Translations under genes and position numbers: made by a program
Part shown: piece after piece, positions 9,545-15,939 of the stretch
Layout of the letters: each line of letters opens with the position of its first letter
How positions within the stretch are numbered: the stretch's first letter is position 1
The notes under the pieces: model-generated
Told to the model about the DNA's origin: nothing
What the model saw: only the letters and a program-made list of their open reading frames with translations
Databases searched by the model: none
Assembly (NCBI GenBank): GCA_016191845.1
Contig: JACPVF010000016.1
Span: forward strand, 372,001 to 436,000
Length of the DNA stretch: 64,000 nucleotides
Direction: 5' to 3'
Origin: Chloroflexota bacterium
GTDB lineage: Bacteria > Chloroflexota > Anaerolineae > Anaerolineales > Villigracilaceae

Positions 9545-9925
9545 ATGAGCAAGACACGTGTCATCCAGGTTCAACCCGTCCCTGCGGAATCTGCGGGTAA
9601 AACCCGAGCAGCGCGCTCGGGTCGACAATTCTCCTATATGCGCGCCCCTGGGGCGGAGCATGCCTTTGAGGTGGGCGACAACGTCGAGGTCTTCTGCGAC
9701 CACGAGAAGAATAACGACCGCATCCGAGGCTGGATCAAGGGCATCGTTGTACAGGTTGACAACAAGATGGTGGCTGTCCAGTTCCGCTCGAACGTATTCC
9801 TGACCGACGGCTGGATGGTGCCCGATCGCATCCTCTGGTATCCGCTGACCTCGGAGCACATCCGCCCCGTCAGCGGCGGGAAGAAAGCCGCCTCCAAGAA
9901 GGAAAAGGAAATTCCTGATTACTAG
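9545..9925 (+). CDS. unknown basic beta-barrel-like protein in suf operon
   Basis: 126-aa protein of unknown function, starting at an ATG preceded by AAGGACAGTCC. The N-terminus (1-40) and C-terminus (105-126, Lys-rich) look disordered and basic. The middle (about 38-100) is beta-rich: a FEVGDNVEVFCD strand, WIKGIVVQVDNKMVAVQF, then GWMVPDRILWYPL. This pattern resembles small SH3/Tudor/Agenet-like barrels, but that is inferred from appearance. It lies between sufD and sufS on the same strand, so it may serve Fe-S assembly or its regulation. No cysteine-rich cluster motif is present. Confidence 0.75.
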   Translation: MSKTRVIQVQPVPAESAGKTRAARSGRQFSYMRAPGAEHAFEVGDNVEVFCDHEKNNDRIRGWIKGIVVQVDNKMVAVQFRSNVFLTDGWMVPDRILWYPLTSEHIRPVSGGKKAASKKEKEIPDY

Positions 9926-9926
9926 C

Positions 9927-10012
9927 CGTCATTGCGAGGGCGTAGCCCGAAGCAATCTCCTGTATTTTTGAAACTTGAGATTGCTTCGCTCCCTTCGGTC
10001 GCTCGCAATGAC
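9927..10012 (+). repeat. dispersed palindromic repeat, copy 1 (before sufS)
   Basis: Begins CGTCATTGCGAG and ends CTCGCAATGAC, with inner arms GAAGCAATCTC and GAGATTGCTTC around a short AT-rich loop. It fills the spacer before sufS. Related copies lie at 11255-11368 and 14395-14484, with a short remnant at 26708-26735. Confidence 0.85.
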
Positions 10013-10022
10013 TATTCCATTT

Positions 10023-11249
10023 ATGTCCCTCAACATCGAACAAATCCGCAAAGACTTTCCCATCCTCGCGCGTGAGACCCAACCTGGCACGCGCGTGGTT
10101 TATCTCGATTCCACGGCCACCAGCCAGAAGCCACTGGCCGTCATCGAGGCGATGAACGATTTCTATCGCCGCTCGAACGCCAACATCCATCGCGGCGTGC
10201 ACACCCTGGCCGAAGAATCCACGGCCATGTACGAAGGCGCGCGCGAGAAGATCGCCAAGTTCATCAATGCCGTCTCGTCACGTCAGGTTATTTACACGCG
10301 CAACACCACCGAGTCGATCAATCTCGTGGCTTATTCCTGGGCGCGCGCTAACCTCAAGGCGGGTGACCTCGTCGTCCTGACCGAGATGGAGCACCACTCG
10401 AATCTCGTTCCCTGGCACATGCTTCAGGCGGAACGCGGCATTGAGTTGGAATTCATCCCCGTGACTGGGGATGGGCTGCTCGACCTGGACGTGTACCGCG
10501 CCCTTCTGACTCGCGGCCCGAAGCTGGTCTCGTTTACGCACATGTCCAACGTCCTTGGCACGATCAACCCCGCTGCTGAGATCATCCGTCTGGCTCACGA
10601 GGCTGGCGCGCTGACTTTGGTGGACGGGGCTCAATCGGTCCCGCATTTGCCGGTGGACGTGCAAGCCCTCGACGCCGACTTCCTGGCCTTCTCCGCGCAC
10701 AAGATGTGCGGTCCGACAGGCATCGGCGCCCTCTACGGAAAAGCGGACCTACTCGAAGCCATGCCGCCCTTCCTCGGCGGTGGCGATATGATCCGCGAGG
10801 TCAAACTGCGCTCCTTCCGCCCGAACAGCCTGCCGCACAAATTTGAGGCGGGCACGCCCGCCATCGCGGAAGCGGTCGGCTTCGGGGCGGCGGTCGATTA
10901 TTTGTCCCAGCTTGGCATGGACGCGGTGGCCGCGCACGAACATGCCATTACCGAATACGCGCTCGAACGTCTGGAGGAAATTCCTGGCGTGAAAGTCTTT
11001 GGCCCGTCTGCCGATAAGAAGGGCGGGGTGGCAGCCTTCACGCTCGAAGGCGTTCACCCGCACGATGTGGCCCAGATCCTCGACCAGGACGGCATCGCTG
11101 TCCGCGCGGGACATCACTGCGCCCAGCCGCTGCACGAGAAATTCAACATCCCTGCCACCAGCCGCGCTTCGTTCTACATCTATAACACAAAGGATGAAGT
11201 CGACCTGCTGGTGAACGGGATTTACAAAGTCAAGGAAATGTTCGGATAA
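10023..11249 (+). CDS. sufS: cysteine desulfurase SufS
   Basis: PLP-dependent group II cysteine desulfurase that removes sulfur from cysteine and passes it to SufU for Fe-S assembly. 408 aa from the ATG at 10023 (MSLNIEQIRKDFPIL), which matches the family N-terminus. Upstream in-frame ATGs lie in or next to the palindromic repeat and would add a non-homologous leader. The PLP lysine is K227 in FSAHKMCGPTG; the persulfide cysteine is C366 in AGHHCAQPLH. No clear Shine-Dalgarno precedes the start, so translation may depend on the repeat-derived leader. Confidence 0.96.
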   Translation: MSLNIEQIRKDFPILARETQPGTRVVYLDSTATSQKPLAVIEAMNDFYRRSNANIHRGVHTLAEESTAMYEGAREKIAKFINAVSSRQVIYTRNTTESINLVAYSWARANLKAGDLVVLTEMEHHSNLVPWHMLQAERGIELEFIPVTGDGLLDLDVYRALLTRGPKLVSFTHMSNVLGTINPAAEIIRLAHEAGALTLVDGAQSVPHLPVDVQALDADFLAFSAHKMCGPTGIGALYGKADLLEAMPPFLGGGDMIREVKLRSFRPNSLPHKFEAGTPAIAEAVGFGAAVDYLSQLGMDAVAAHEHAITEYALERLEEIPGVKVFGPSADKKGGVAAFTLEGVHPHDVAQILDQDGIAVRAGHHCAQPLHEKFNIPATSRASFYIYNTKDEVDLLVNGIYKVKEMFG

Positions 11250-11254
11250 TTTAC

Positions 11255-11368
11255 GTCATTGCGAGCTCCCCGTTCTTTGGGGAGCGAAGCAATCTCATGT
11301 TTTCTGAAACCACGAGATTGCTTCGTCGGGATTTCGGCGCTGCGCGCCTCAACCCTCCTCGCAATGAC
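11255..11368 (+). repeat. dispersed palindromic repeat, copy 2 (before sufU)
   Basis: Same outer ends as copy 1 (CGTCATTGCGAG ... CTCGCAATGAC) and same inner arms (GAAGCAATCTC / GAGATTGCTTCG). The distal arm carries extra sequence. It fills the sufS-sufU spacer and ends just upstream of the sufU ribosome-binding site. Confidence 0.85.
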
Positions 11369-11380
11369 ATCGGAGAACTC

Positions 11381-11776
11381 ATGGACGATCTCTATCGCGA
11401 AGTCATCATCGAGCACTACAAGAATCCCTCCTATCGCGGACATCTCGACCCGCACGACATCTCCTTTGCGGACAATAATCCGCTGTGCGGAGACCACATC
11501 CAGGTTGATCTGCGCGTAGACAATAACGGCATCGTGACCGACGCCCGTTTCGACGGTCATGGATGCGCCATCTCGCAGGCCTCCGCTGATTTGTTGATGG
11601 AAACCATCATCGGCAAACCTGTCGAAGAAGTGAAGCAGCTCAACAAACAAGATGTGCTCGACATGCTCGGCATCGACCTGGGTCCCGTGCGCCTGAAATG
11701 TGCGTTGTTGTCTCTCAAGGTTTTGAAGGCTGGTGTCTATGGGTTGGGCGAAGCCAGTGATTCTTTGGTGGAATAA
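11381..11776 (+). CDS. sufU: Fe-S assembly sulfur-acceptor protein SufU
   Basis: Zinc-dependent sulfur acceptor for SufS, of the IscU/NifU-N fold. 131 aa from the ATG at 11381, with CGGAG 6-10 nt upstream. The in-frame extension to 11297 comes from the palindromic repeat. The expected ligands are present: C36 in NPLCGD (with D38), C62 in GHGCAIS and C107 in RLKCALL. The C-terminus (KAGVYGLGEASDSLVE) overlaps the next gene by about 20 codons. A copy of this 3' end reappears at 12319 as part of a tandem duplication. Confidence 0.93.
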   Translation: MDDLYREVIIEHYKNPSYRGHLDPHDISFADNNPLCGDHIQVDLRVDNNGIVTDARFDGHGCAISQASADLLMETIIGKPVEEVKQLNKQDVLDMLGIDLGPVRLKCALLSLKVLKAGVYGLGEASDSLVE

Positions 11777-12242
11777 CAACAGAAAACCAGTTCTCAAGAT
11801 TTTTCTTCTTTGCGCTGGTTTGGTTGGCTTATGCCTTCTTGTTTTGATGTTTTCAGGTCCCTTGATAAGTAAATATGTGTTTTGTACCAGCGCAGCGAGG
11901 TTAAATAATACTATTAGTGTAGAATTATCTGGGATGCCTGAAGCGACCTCGTATAAGGTTACCTTTCATTTTCCCCAAGAGGAGACGCGATCAGTTTCTT
12001 GTGTCTTCGGAAACGAGGATCTAAGGAACGGGTGCAAGAAAAACGGTGCGTTTGTTTATATGAACCCTGAATCCTATGCTCCAGAAAGTTTTTCTTTGAC
12101 CGTTTTGATTAATGAAAAGCAGATTTCAAAAACCTTTCATCCTCTTTACAGGAAAAACAGGCCATTTTGGAATAATTGTCCTATTACTGACTACGACGAA
12201 ACAGTTCTTTTGACTATCCCTGATGATTTCTTTGGTGAATGA
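11757..12242 (+). CDS. small single-pass membrane protein, copy A
   Basis: Unknown protein of about 161 aa. It aligns along its length with the protein at 12349-12828, which suggests the GTG at 11757 as start; an in-frame ATG at 11739 is an alternative. It has a short basic N-terminus with a WW pair, one hydrophobic segment (about residues 14-36), then an extracytoplasmic domain. Four cysteines are shared with copy B (FCTS, SCVF, NGCKK, NNCP), suggesting two disulfides. Its AT-rich composition contrasts with the GC-rich suf genes, so acquisition by transfer is plausible. It overlaps the end of sufU by 20 nt. No recognised family. Confidence 0.7.
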   Translation: MILWWNNNRKPVLKIFLLCAGLVGLCLLVLMFSGPLISKYVFCTSAARLNNTISVELSGMPEATSYKVTFHFPQEETRSVSCVFGNEDLRNGCKKNGAFVYMNPESYAPESFSLTVLINEKQISKTFHPLYRKNRPFWNNCPITDYDETVLLTIPDDFFGE

Positions 12243-12243
12243 C

Positions 12244-12333
12244 ATGTTCAACTACACAGCTTTGGATGAAACTAAAGTCGACTTTATAGAGATCGTCTCC
12301 GCCTCCGAGCTTCCCAATGGCTGGTGTCTATAG
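12244..12333 (+). pseudogene. truncated duplicate of the Rieske gene 5' end
   Basis: MFNYTALDETKVDFIEI begins exactly like the intact gene at 12835. After 26 codons (…LPNG) it jumps into a copy of the sufU 3' end and stops after three more codons (WCL). It is the left breakpoint relic of the tandem duplication. It could be translated as a 29-aa peptide, but no function is expected. Confidence 0.85.
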
Positions 12334-12348
12334 ATTGGGGGGTGAGTA

Positions 12349-12828
12349 ATGAGTTGGTGGAGTGAACATAAGAAGCATATTCTTTTGCCTCTTGCAGGTT
12401 TTGTGATTTTGGTTGGAGTATTGATTACTTCATTGATGCTCCTTGGCCCTGTGATCGGTGACACATTCTCTTGTACTTTGGTAGTTTGTTTTGGCTCTAT
12501 ACATGTAGATGTGTTTGATTTACCAGCCTCCGAGCCTTATCTTGTCAAATTTGAATTTCCCTCAGGTAAAACAGAATATGCTTATTGTAGGGTGGGTGAG
12601 TTCAATTTTGAGGAAGGTTGTAGCGAAACTGGAGCACATATTTTTACGGCTCCAGATGTTATACCTGAGAATGAAGTGCTTGTAACGATCATGGTTAATG
12701 GTAAACAAGTCTCAGAAAGGTTTTATCCTGAATATAAAAAAACGCAGCCAAATGGTAAGAATTGTGCCCCAACGTGCTATTATGCTGCAGTAAACATGAC
12801 TATTCCTAAAACAATTTTTTCACGGTGA
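12349..12828 (+). CDS. small single-pass membrane protein, copy B
   Basis: 159-aa paralogue of copy A: N-terminal MSWWSEHKKH, hydrophobic segment at about 11-34 followed by GP(V/L)I, then an extracytoplasmic domain. That domain keeps cysteines at SCT, YCRV, EGCSE and NCAP plus a few extra. Shared motifs with copy A include F-FP near the middle and (I/V)N-KQ(I/V)S--F-P-Y near the end. GGGGGGTGAGTA precedes the ATG. Also AT-rich. It ends 6 nt before the Rieske gene, which implies co-transcription. Function unknown; a surface or envelope role is inferred only from topology. Confidence 0.75.
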   Translation: MSWWSEHKKHILLPLAGFVILVGVLITSLMLLGPVIGDTFSCTLVVCFGSIHVDVFDLPASEPYLVKFEFPSGKTEYAYCRVGEFNFEEGCSETGAHIFTAPDVIPENEVLVTIMVNGKQVSERFYPEYKKTQPNGKNCAPTCYYAAVNMTIPKTIFSR

Positions 12829-12834
12829 AGGATT

Positions 12835-13182
12835 ATGTTCAACTACACAGCTCTGGATGAAACTAAAGTCGACTTCATAGAAATTGCCCCCGCCTCTGAG
12901 CTTCCCAATGGCGAGCGACTTTTCGTGGAAGTGGCCGATCGTCCGATTGTGATCTTCAATATCGCGGGCCAGCTTTTTGCCATTGGCGACGTCTGTACCC
13001 ACGATGATGGTCCGCTGGGAGACGGCGACCTGGAAGGCTACAACATCGTCTGTCCGCGCCATGGAGCGGAATTCGACGTCCGTACGGGCAAGGTCATGCA
13101 GATGCCCGCCGTGGTGGATATCCCTGCCTATCCCGTCCAGGTGCGGGATGGGAATATTTATATCGGCATCCCGAAGGAATAA
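12835..13182 (+). CDS. Rieske [2Fe-2S] ferredoxin
   Basis: Small soluble Rieske-type electron carrier, 115 aa. The [2Fe-2S] ligands are C54 and H56 in CTHDDG and C73 and H76 in CPRHGAEF, with no signal peptide. It is similar to the ferredoxin components of aromatic-ring dioxygenases and to stand-alone Rieske proteins that often follow suf genes. Starts at an ATG with GAAGG upstream and ends in a strong terminator. Its position as last gene of the suf transcript fits a cluster-bearing client or partner of the Suf machinery. The redox partner cannot be named. Confidence 0.93.
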   Translation: MFNYTALDETKVDFIEIAPASELPNGERLFVEVADRPIVIFNIAGQLFAIGDVCTHDDGPLGDGDLEGYNIVCPRHGAEFDVRTGKVMQMPAVVDIPAYPVQVRDGNIYIGIPKE

Positions 13183-13189
13183 CATGTGG

Positions 13190-13227
13190 AAAAAGCTGCG
13201 AAGAGAATTCTCTTCGCAGCTTTTTTT
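13190..13227 (+). terminator. terminator of the suf operon
   Basis: Perfect stem AAAAGCTGCGAAGAGAA / TTCTCTTCGCAGCTTTT followed by a T7 run. The A run on the left makes it bidirectional, serving the convergent gene at 13229-13738 as well. Confidence 0.95.
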
Positions 13228-13228
13228 G

Positions 13229-13738
13229 TTACCAGTCTCCTGCGTACAGGATGTTGTGTGTTTGAGTGATCCGTTCGATATGTGCGCGCTGGAGTTCCAC
13301 CAGCTGGCGGATGTGCAGGTTGTCGTGCGCGATCCAGCAGGCGAACATCTCGCCCGCCGAGAACTGACCAAACTCCGAGTCGTAGGTGATATCCCAGTCC
13401 ACATCGACCAGGTCGATCAACCAATCCAGGGATTTGCGGCGTTCTTCGAAGAAGCTGATCTTGACTTCTTCGAAGTCCTGTTCGTTGTACTTGCGGGATG
13501 TGATCCATCCCTGCGGATCGATCTTGGCCCATTCTCGGTTTTGCGGGTGAAGGATGAAATCCAGGTGTTCGCGGAAATCCTCGCGTTCCTCGTCGCGCAG
13601 GTGACACATCACCTCGAGCATGGACCAATCCTCGGATGTGGGCCTGATCTGCGCTTCGGCTTGGGACACATTCTCGGTCAGGGCGCGGATGACCTCCGTG
13701 CTGTTGACCATCTCCTGGTAATACTCCGAGAATTTCAT
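13229..13738 (-). CDS. DinB-family (DinB/YfiT-like) protein
   Basis: 169-aa four-helix-bundle protein of the DinB/YfiT metalloenzyme-like superfamily. Histidines spaced as in the family metal site are seen in MCHLRDEE (about 45-52) and AHDNLHIRQL (about 139-148). Proteins of this family are often thiol-dependent transferases, but the substrate here is unknown. The ATG at 13738 is preceded by GAGGTCGAT. It lies 14 nt after the PIG-L gene on the same strand, so the two are probably co-transcribed. Confidence 0.85.
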   Translation of the reverse strand: MKFSEYYQEMVNSTEVIRALTENVSQAEAQIRPTSEDWSMLEVMCHLRDEEREDFREHLDFILHPQNREWAKIDPQGWITSRKYNEQDFEEVKISFFEERRKSLDWLIDLVDVDWDITYDSEFGQFSAGEMFACWIAHDNLHIRQLVELQRAHIERITQTHNILYAGDW

Positions 13739-13752
13739 ATCGACCTCGTTTT

Positions 13753-14385
13753 CTATTCTTCGAATATGCCGACGATCCTCAGGATATCGAAACCTTCTGC
13801 AAAGGGAATCTCTGCCAGCGCGCCGTGGCGGACCATGATCGAGCGCGTCAGTTCGGAGTTGAAGTAATACTTGTCGCGGTAGGTCTCGTATTGCGAGAGT
13901 GCTTCGATCTTTTTGTTCACACTTTCTTCCGAGACCTCGACCAGGAAGTGCGGGAAGAATCCGTACGAGGAGCGCACCACATCGAAGCCCAGCACCGTGA
14001 TGCCGCGGAAGGCGCGCAGGGCCTCGTCGGTCATGGTGTTATGGTCCTGGTGGATGTCGTGCTGTGAGTGGACGAAGATCAGGTCGGGCTTGAAGTCCTT
14101 GCGCAACTTCAGGAAGTATTCGAGGATCTCCTGCCGCGAATCGGGGAAGACGCGCGTGGTGAACGGGCCGAAGGCTACCTTTTCTGCGGGCACCCCCAGC
14201 ACCGCCATGGACTTGAGATGCTCATCCTTGACGTTTTGCAAATCAGGGTTCTTCTGGTTGTCCGAGAGTGTCACGCACAGCACCTCGGTCTTGTCCACGA
14301 TCTGGTGCAACAGAGCGCCGCATCCCAACTCGATGTCGTCGGGATGCGCGCCGAGGAAAAGGACACGTTTGCCGTAGAAATTCAT
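13753..14385 (-). CDS. PIG-L (LmbE-type) deacetylase
   Basis: 210-aa zinc-dependent N-acetyl-sugar deacetylase of the PIG-L/LmbE family. The metal-site motif GAHPDDIELGCG is at residues 11-22 and the downstream HSQHDIHQDHN at about 106-116. Family members act on GlcNAc-linked molecules (GlcNAc-inositol, bacillithiol or mycothiol precursors, antibiotics). Which substrate applies here is not visible. No clear Shine-Dalgarno precedes the ATG; a palindromic repeat lies immediately upstream. Confidence 0.9.
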   Translation of the reverse strand: MNFYGKRVLFLGAHPDDIELGCGALLHQIVDKTEVLCVTLSDNQKNPDLQNVKDEHLKSMAVLGVPAEKVAFGPFTTRVFPDSRQEILEYFLKLRKDFKPDLIFVHSQHDIHQDHNTMTDEALRAFRGITVLGFDVVRSSYGFFPHFLVEVSEESVNKKIEALSQYETYRDKYYFNSELTRSIMVRHGALAEIPFAEGFDILRIVGIFEE

Positions 14386-14394
14386 AGGGATTTA

Positions 14395-14484
14395 TGTCAT
14401 GGCGAGGGCGTGCTCTTCGCCCGAAGCAATCTCCTTTTATATGGAGGTTGCTTCGTCGGGCAGAACACCCTCCTCGCAAAGACA
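14395..14484 (+). repeat. dispersed palindromic repeat, copy 3
   Basis: TGTCATGGCGAGG ... CTCGCAAAGACA outer ends with GAAGCAATCTCC / GGAGGTTGCTTCG inner arms. It is slightly decayed relative to copies 1 and 2. It lies between the methyltransferase and PIG-L genes. Confidence 0.8.
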
Positions 14485-14491
14485 TGCCTTT

Positions 14492-15292
14492 TTACTTCGT
14501 CGCCAGAATTCCGCCGACGACCTTGGTCATCACCAGCTTGCCGTCGCGGTCGAACCACTTCTGGGCCACGGCCTGGATCTTGCCGATCAGGGCCTCGTAC
14601 TCGTCCTTACCGTTGAACATCGAAGTCCACAGCTTGCGGTCCTCACCCAAGGAGGCGCGCACGTATTCGATGAACGGTGCCACTTCGGGGAAGGTCAGAT
14701 GATTCTCGAACTTGTGCAGTTCGGTCTTGGCGAAGATGCGGTCGATGGTGTTGAAGATGTCGCCCTTGAAGCGGCTGGAGCCTGGCATGGGCGGGATGGT
14801 CTTATCGGTGGCTTCCTTGATGATGTCGTAGAACATCTGCTTGTTCTCGGGCAGCGGACCCGAGACGAACAAGCGTCCGCCTGGCTTGAGCACGTGATGC
14901 GCCTCGCCAAAGGTGAAGTCCAGATTTGAGGCGTAGTAGATCGCGAAGGCGCTGGTACACAGGTCGAAGGTGTTATCAGCGAAGTTGAACGGCTTGTTGA
15001 AATCGAGGAACTGGAAATCGATGTCCGCGCCGACCTGTTGATTTTTCTCGCGAGCCTTGCCGAGCAACTCTTCTGAGAAGTCGCCGCCCGTGATCTTCGC
15101 GCCGCCGTGCGTGTATTCGTTAAATAAGAAACACAGCTTGCCCGCGCCGCAGCCCACGTCGAGGATGTTCATGCCAGCCTGCGGCTTGAGCAGCTCGTTG
15201 GTCCAGACGTCGATGTTGGCTGAGCCATATTTTTCGTGGATGTCGATGCGCGTCAGAAGGTCCTTGCTGGGTTCCTGATAGTTGATTTGCAT
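14492..15292 (-). CDS. class I SAM-dependent methyltransferase
   Basis: 266-aa Rossmann-fold methyltransferase. The SAM-binding motif I NILDVGCGAGKLCFL is at about 43-57, and the acidic motif II lies in GGDFSEELL (about 69-77). A post-I segment FDLCTSAFAIYYA and a motif near LKPGGRLFVSGP follow. The substrate is unknown; the C-terminal 100 residues are family-specific. A strong AAGGAGAG precedes the ATG at 15292. Separated from the PIG-L gene by a repeat. Confidence 0.9.
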   Translation of the reverse strand: MQINYQEPSKDLLTRIDIHEKYGSANIDVWTNELLKPQAGMNILDVGCGAGKLCFLFNEYTHGGAKITGGDFSEELLGKAREKNQQVGADIDFQFLDFNKPFNFADNTFDLCTSAFAIYYASNLDFTFGEAHHVLKPGGRLFVSGPLPENKQMFYDIIKEATDKTIPPMPGSSRFKGDIFNTIDRIFAKTELHKFENHLTFPEVAPFIEYVRASLGEDRKLWTSMFNGKDEYEALIGKIQAVAQKWFDRDGKLVMTKVVGGILATK

Positions 15293-15330
15293 GGTTCTCT
15301 CCTTGTTGAGTGTGATTGGATTATAAACGG

Positions 15331-15372
15331 AGCAATTCCAAAATTCAAGTACTGAATTTTGGAATTGCTTTC
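15331..15372 (-). terminator. long hairpin after the hydrogenase protease gene
   Basis: AGCAATTCCAAAATTCA / TGAATTTTGGAATTGCT: a perfect 17-bp stem with a 6-nt loop, AT-rich and without a clean T run. It lies between the stop of the protease gene and the methyltransferase start. Confidence 0.65.
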
Positions 15373-15409
15373 TGTGGTCTGGATTTTATAGGTTGGGGAG
15401 TTTCAAAAC

Positions 15410-15883
15410 CTATCGCAAATTTTTCTGTGCGAATTCCTCGATCAGCATGCAGACTGCGGGCAGCATTTCCTCGACCTCGGGGCTGAGTCCTGCGCCGAGG
15501 TCCATCTGGCCTGCCTCGACGCCGATCAAGTGGATGGGGGGCAGGGTCAGCCCGAGTTGGCGGGCCAGGCCCAAGGTCTCGGCCACGCCCCAGCCGTGGG
15601 CGGAGTTGGAATCCGCTGAAAAGGCGAGCAACTCCTCGGGGCCGATTCGATGGATGGTCCCGACTCTCGCCCCGCTTTGAACGGCGTCCACCAACAGGAC
15701 GGAATCCGCCCCCTCGAACAAATCCAGCAGGCCCAGGCCAGGCAACTCGCAACCCTCCACCTGGACCTCGGGCCTGCTGGCCGTTTCGTTGAATTCATCC
15801 CGCCATCGGCGGACGGCTTCCAACCCCACAGCGTCGTCGCCGCGAAAGCTCTGACCGATGCCGATGATGGTGATTTGGCTCAT
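15410..15883 (-). CDS. [NiFe]-hydrogenase maturation protease (HycI/HyaD family)
   Basis: 157-aa endopeptidase that trims the C-terminal tail of the hydrogenase large subunit after nickel insertion. The conserved N-terminal GIGQSFRGDDAVG carries the nickel-sensing Asp. VLLVDAVQSGA and the GVEAGQMDLGAGLS segment (with a conserved Glu) are also present. It lies just downstream of the large-subunit gene, separated by a hairpin. TAGAAT ends six bases before the ATG and no Shine-Dalgarno is visible. It may therefore have its own leaderless transcript. Confidence 0.92.
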   Translation of the reverse strand: MSQITIIGIGQSFRGDDAVGLEAVRRWRDEFNETASRPEVQVEGCELPGLGLLDLFEGADSVLLVDAVQSGARVGTIHRIGPEELLAFSADSNSAHGWGVAETLGLARQLGLTLPPIHLIGVEAGQMDLGAGLSPEVEEMLPAVCMLIEEFAQKNLR

Positions 15884-15889
15884 GCTGAA

Positions 15890-15895
15890 ATTCTA
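15890..15895 (-). promoter_or_regulatory. -10 element, probable leaderless start of protease gene
   Basis: TAGAAT on the minus strand ends exactly 6 nt before the ATG at 15883, so transcription would begin at or next to the start codon. No -35 was recognised. Confidence 0.5.
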
Positions 15896-15898
15896 CCA

Positions 15899-15931
15899 AA
15901 GAGCCAGTCATCTTTTGGATGGCTGGCTCTT
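15899..15931 (-). terminator. hairpin between hydrogenase large subunit and protease
   Basis: AAGAGCCAGTCATC / GATGGCTGGCTCTT with a 5-nt loop (one G-T pair), followed on the minus strand by a short TTT. Probably a terminator or attenuator ending the hydBGDA transcript. Confidence 0.6.
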
Positions 15932-15939
15932 GATTGGCT

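Larger units (their letters stand above)
11728..12909 (+). repeat. 591-bp tandem duplication (sufU 3' end / membrane gene / Rieske 5' end)
   Basis: Unit 1 spans 11728-12318 and unit 2 spans 12319-12909; the period is exactly 591 bp measured at both GGC junctions. Each unit starts with GGCTGGTGTCTAT (sufU 3' end), carries a small membrane-protein gene, and ends in the first 78 nt of the Rieske gene. The Rieske ends differ at 7 of 78 positions, five of them synonymous. The central genes have diverged to about 30% protein identity by eye. Confidence 0.85.

Noticed and set aside
9975-10022. N-terminal extension of SufS (MRLLRSLRSLA...)
   Set aside because: Encoded by the palindromic repeat; family homology starts at the Met at 10023.
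11297-11380. N-terminal extension of SufU
   Set aside because: Comes from the palindromic repeat; a proper ribosome-binding site and family N-terminus are at 11381.
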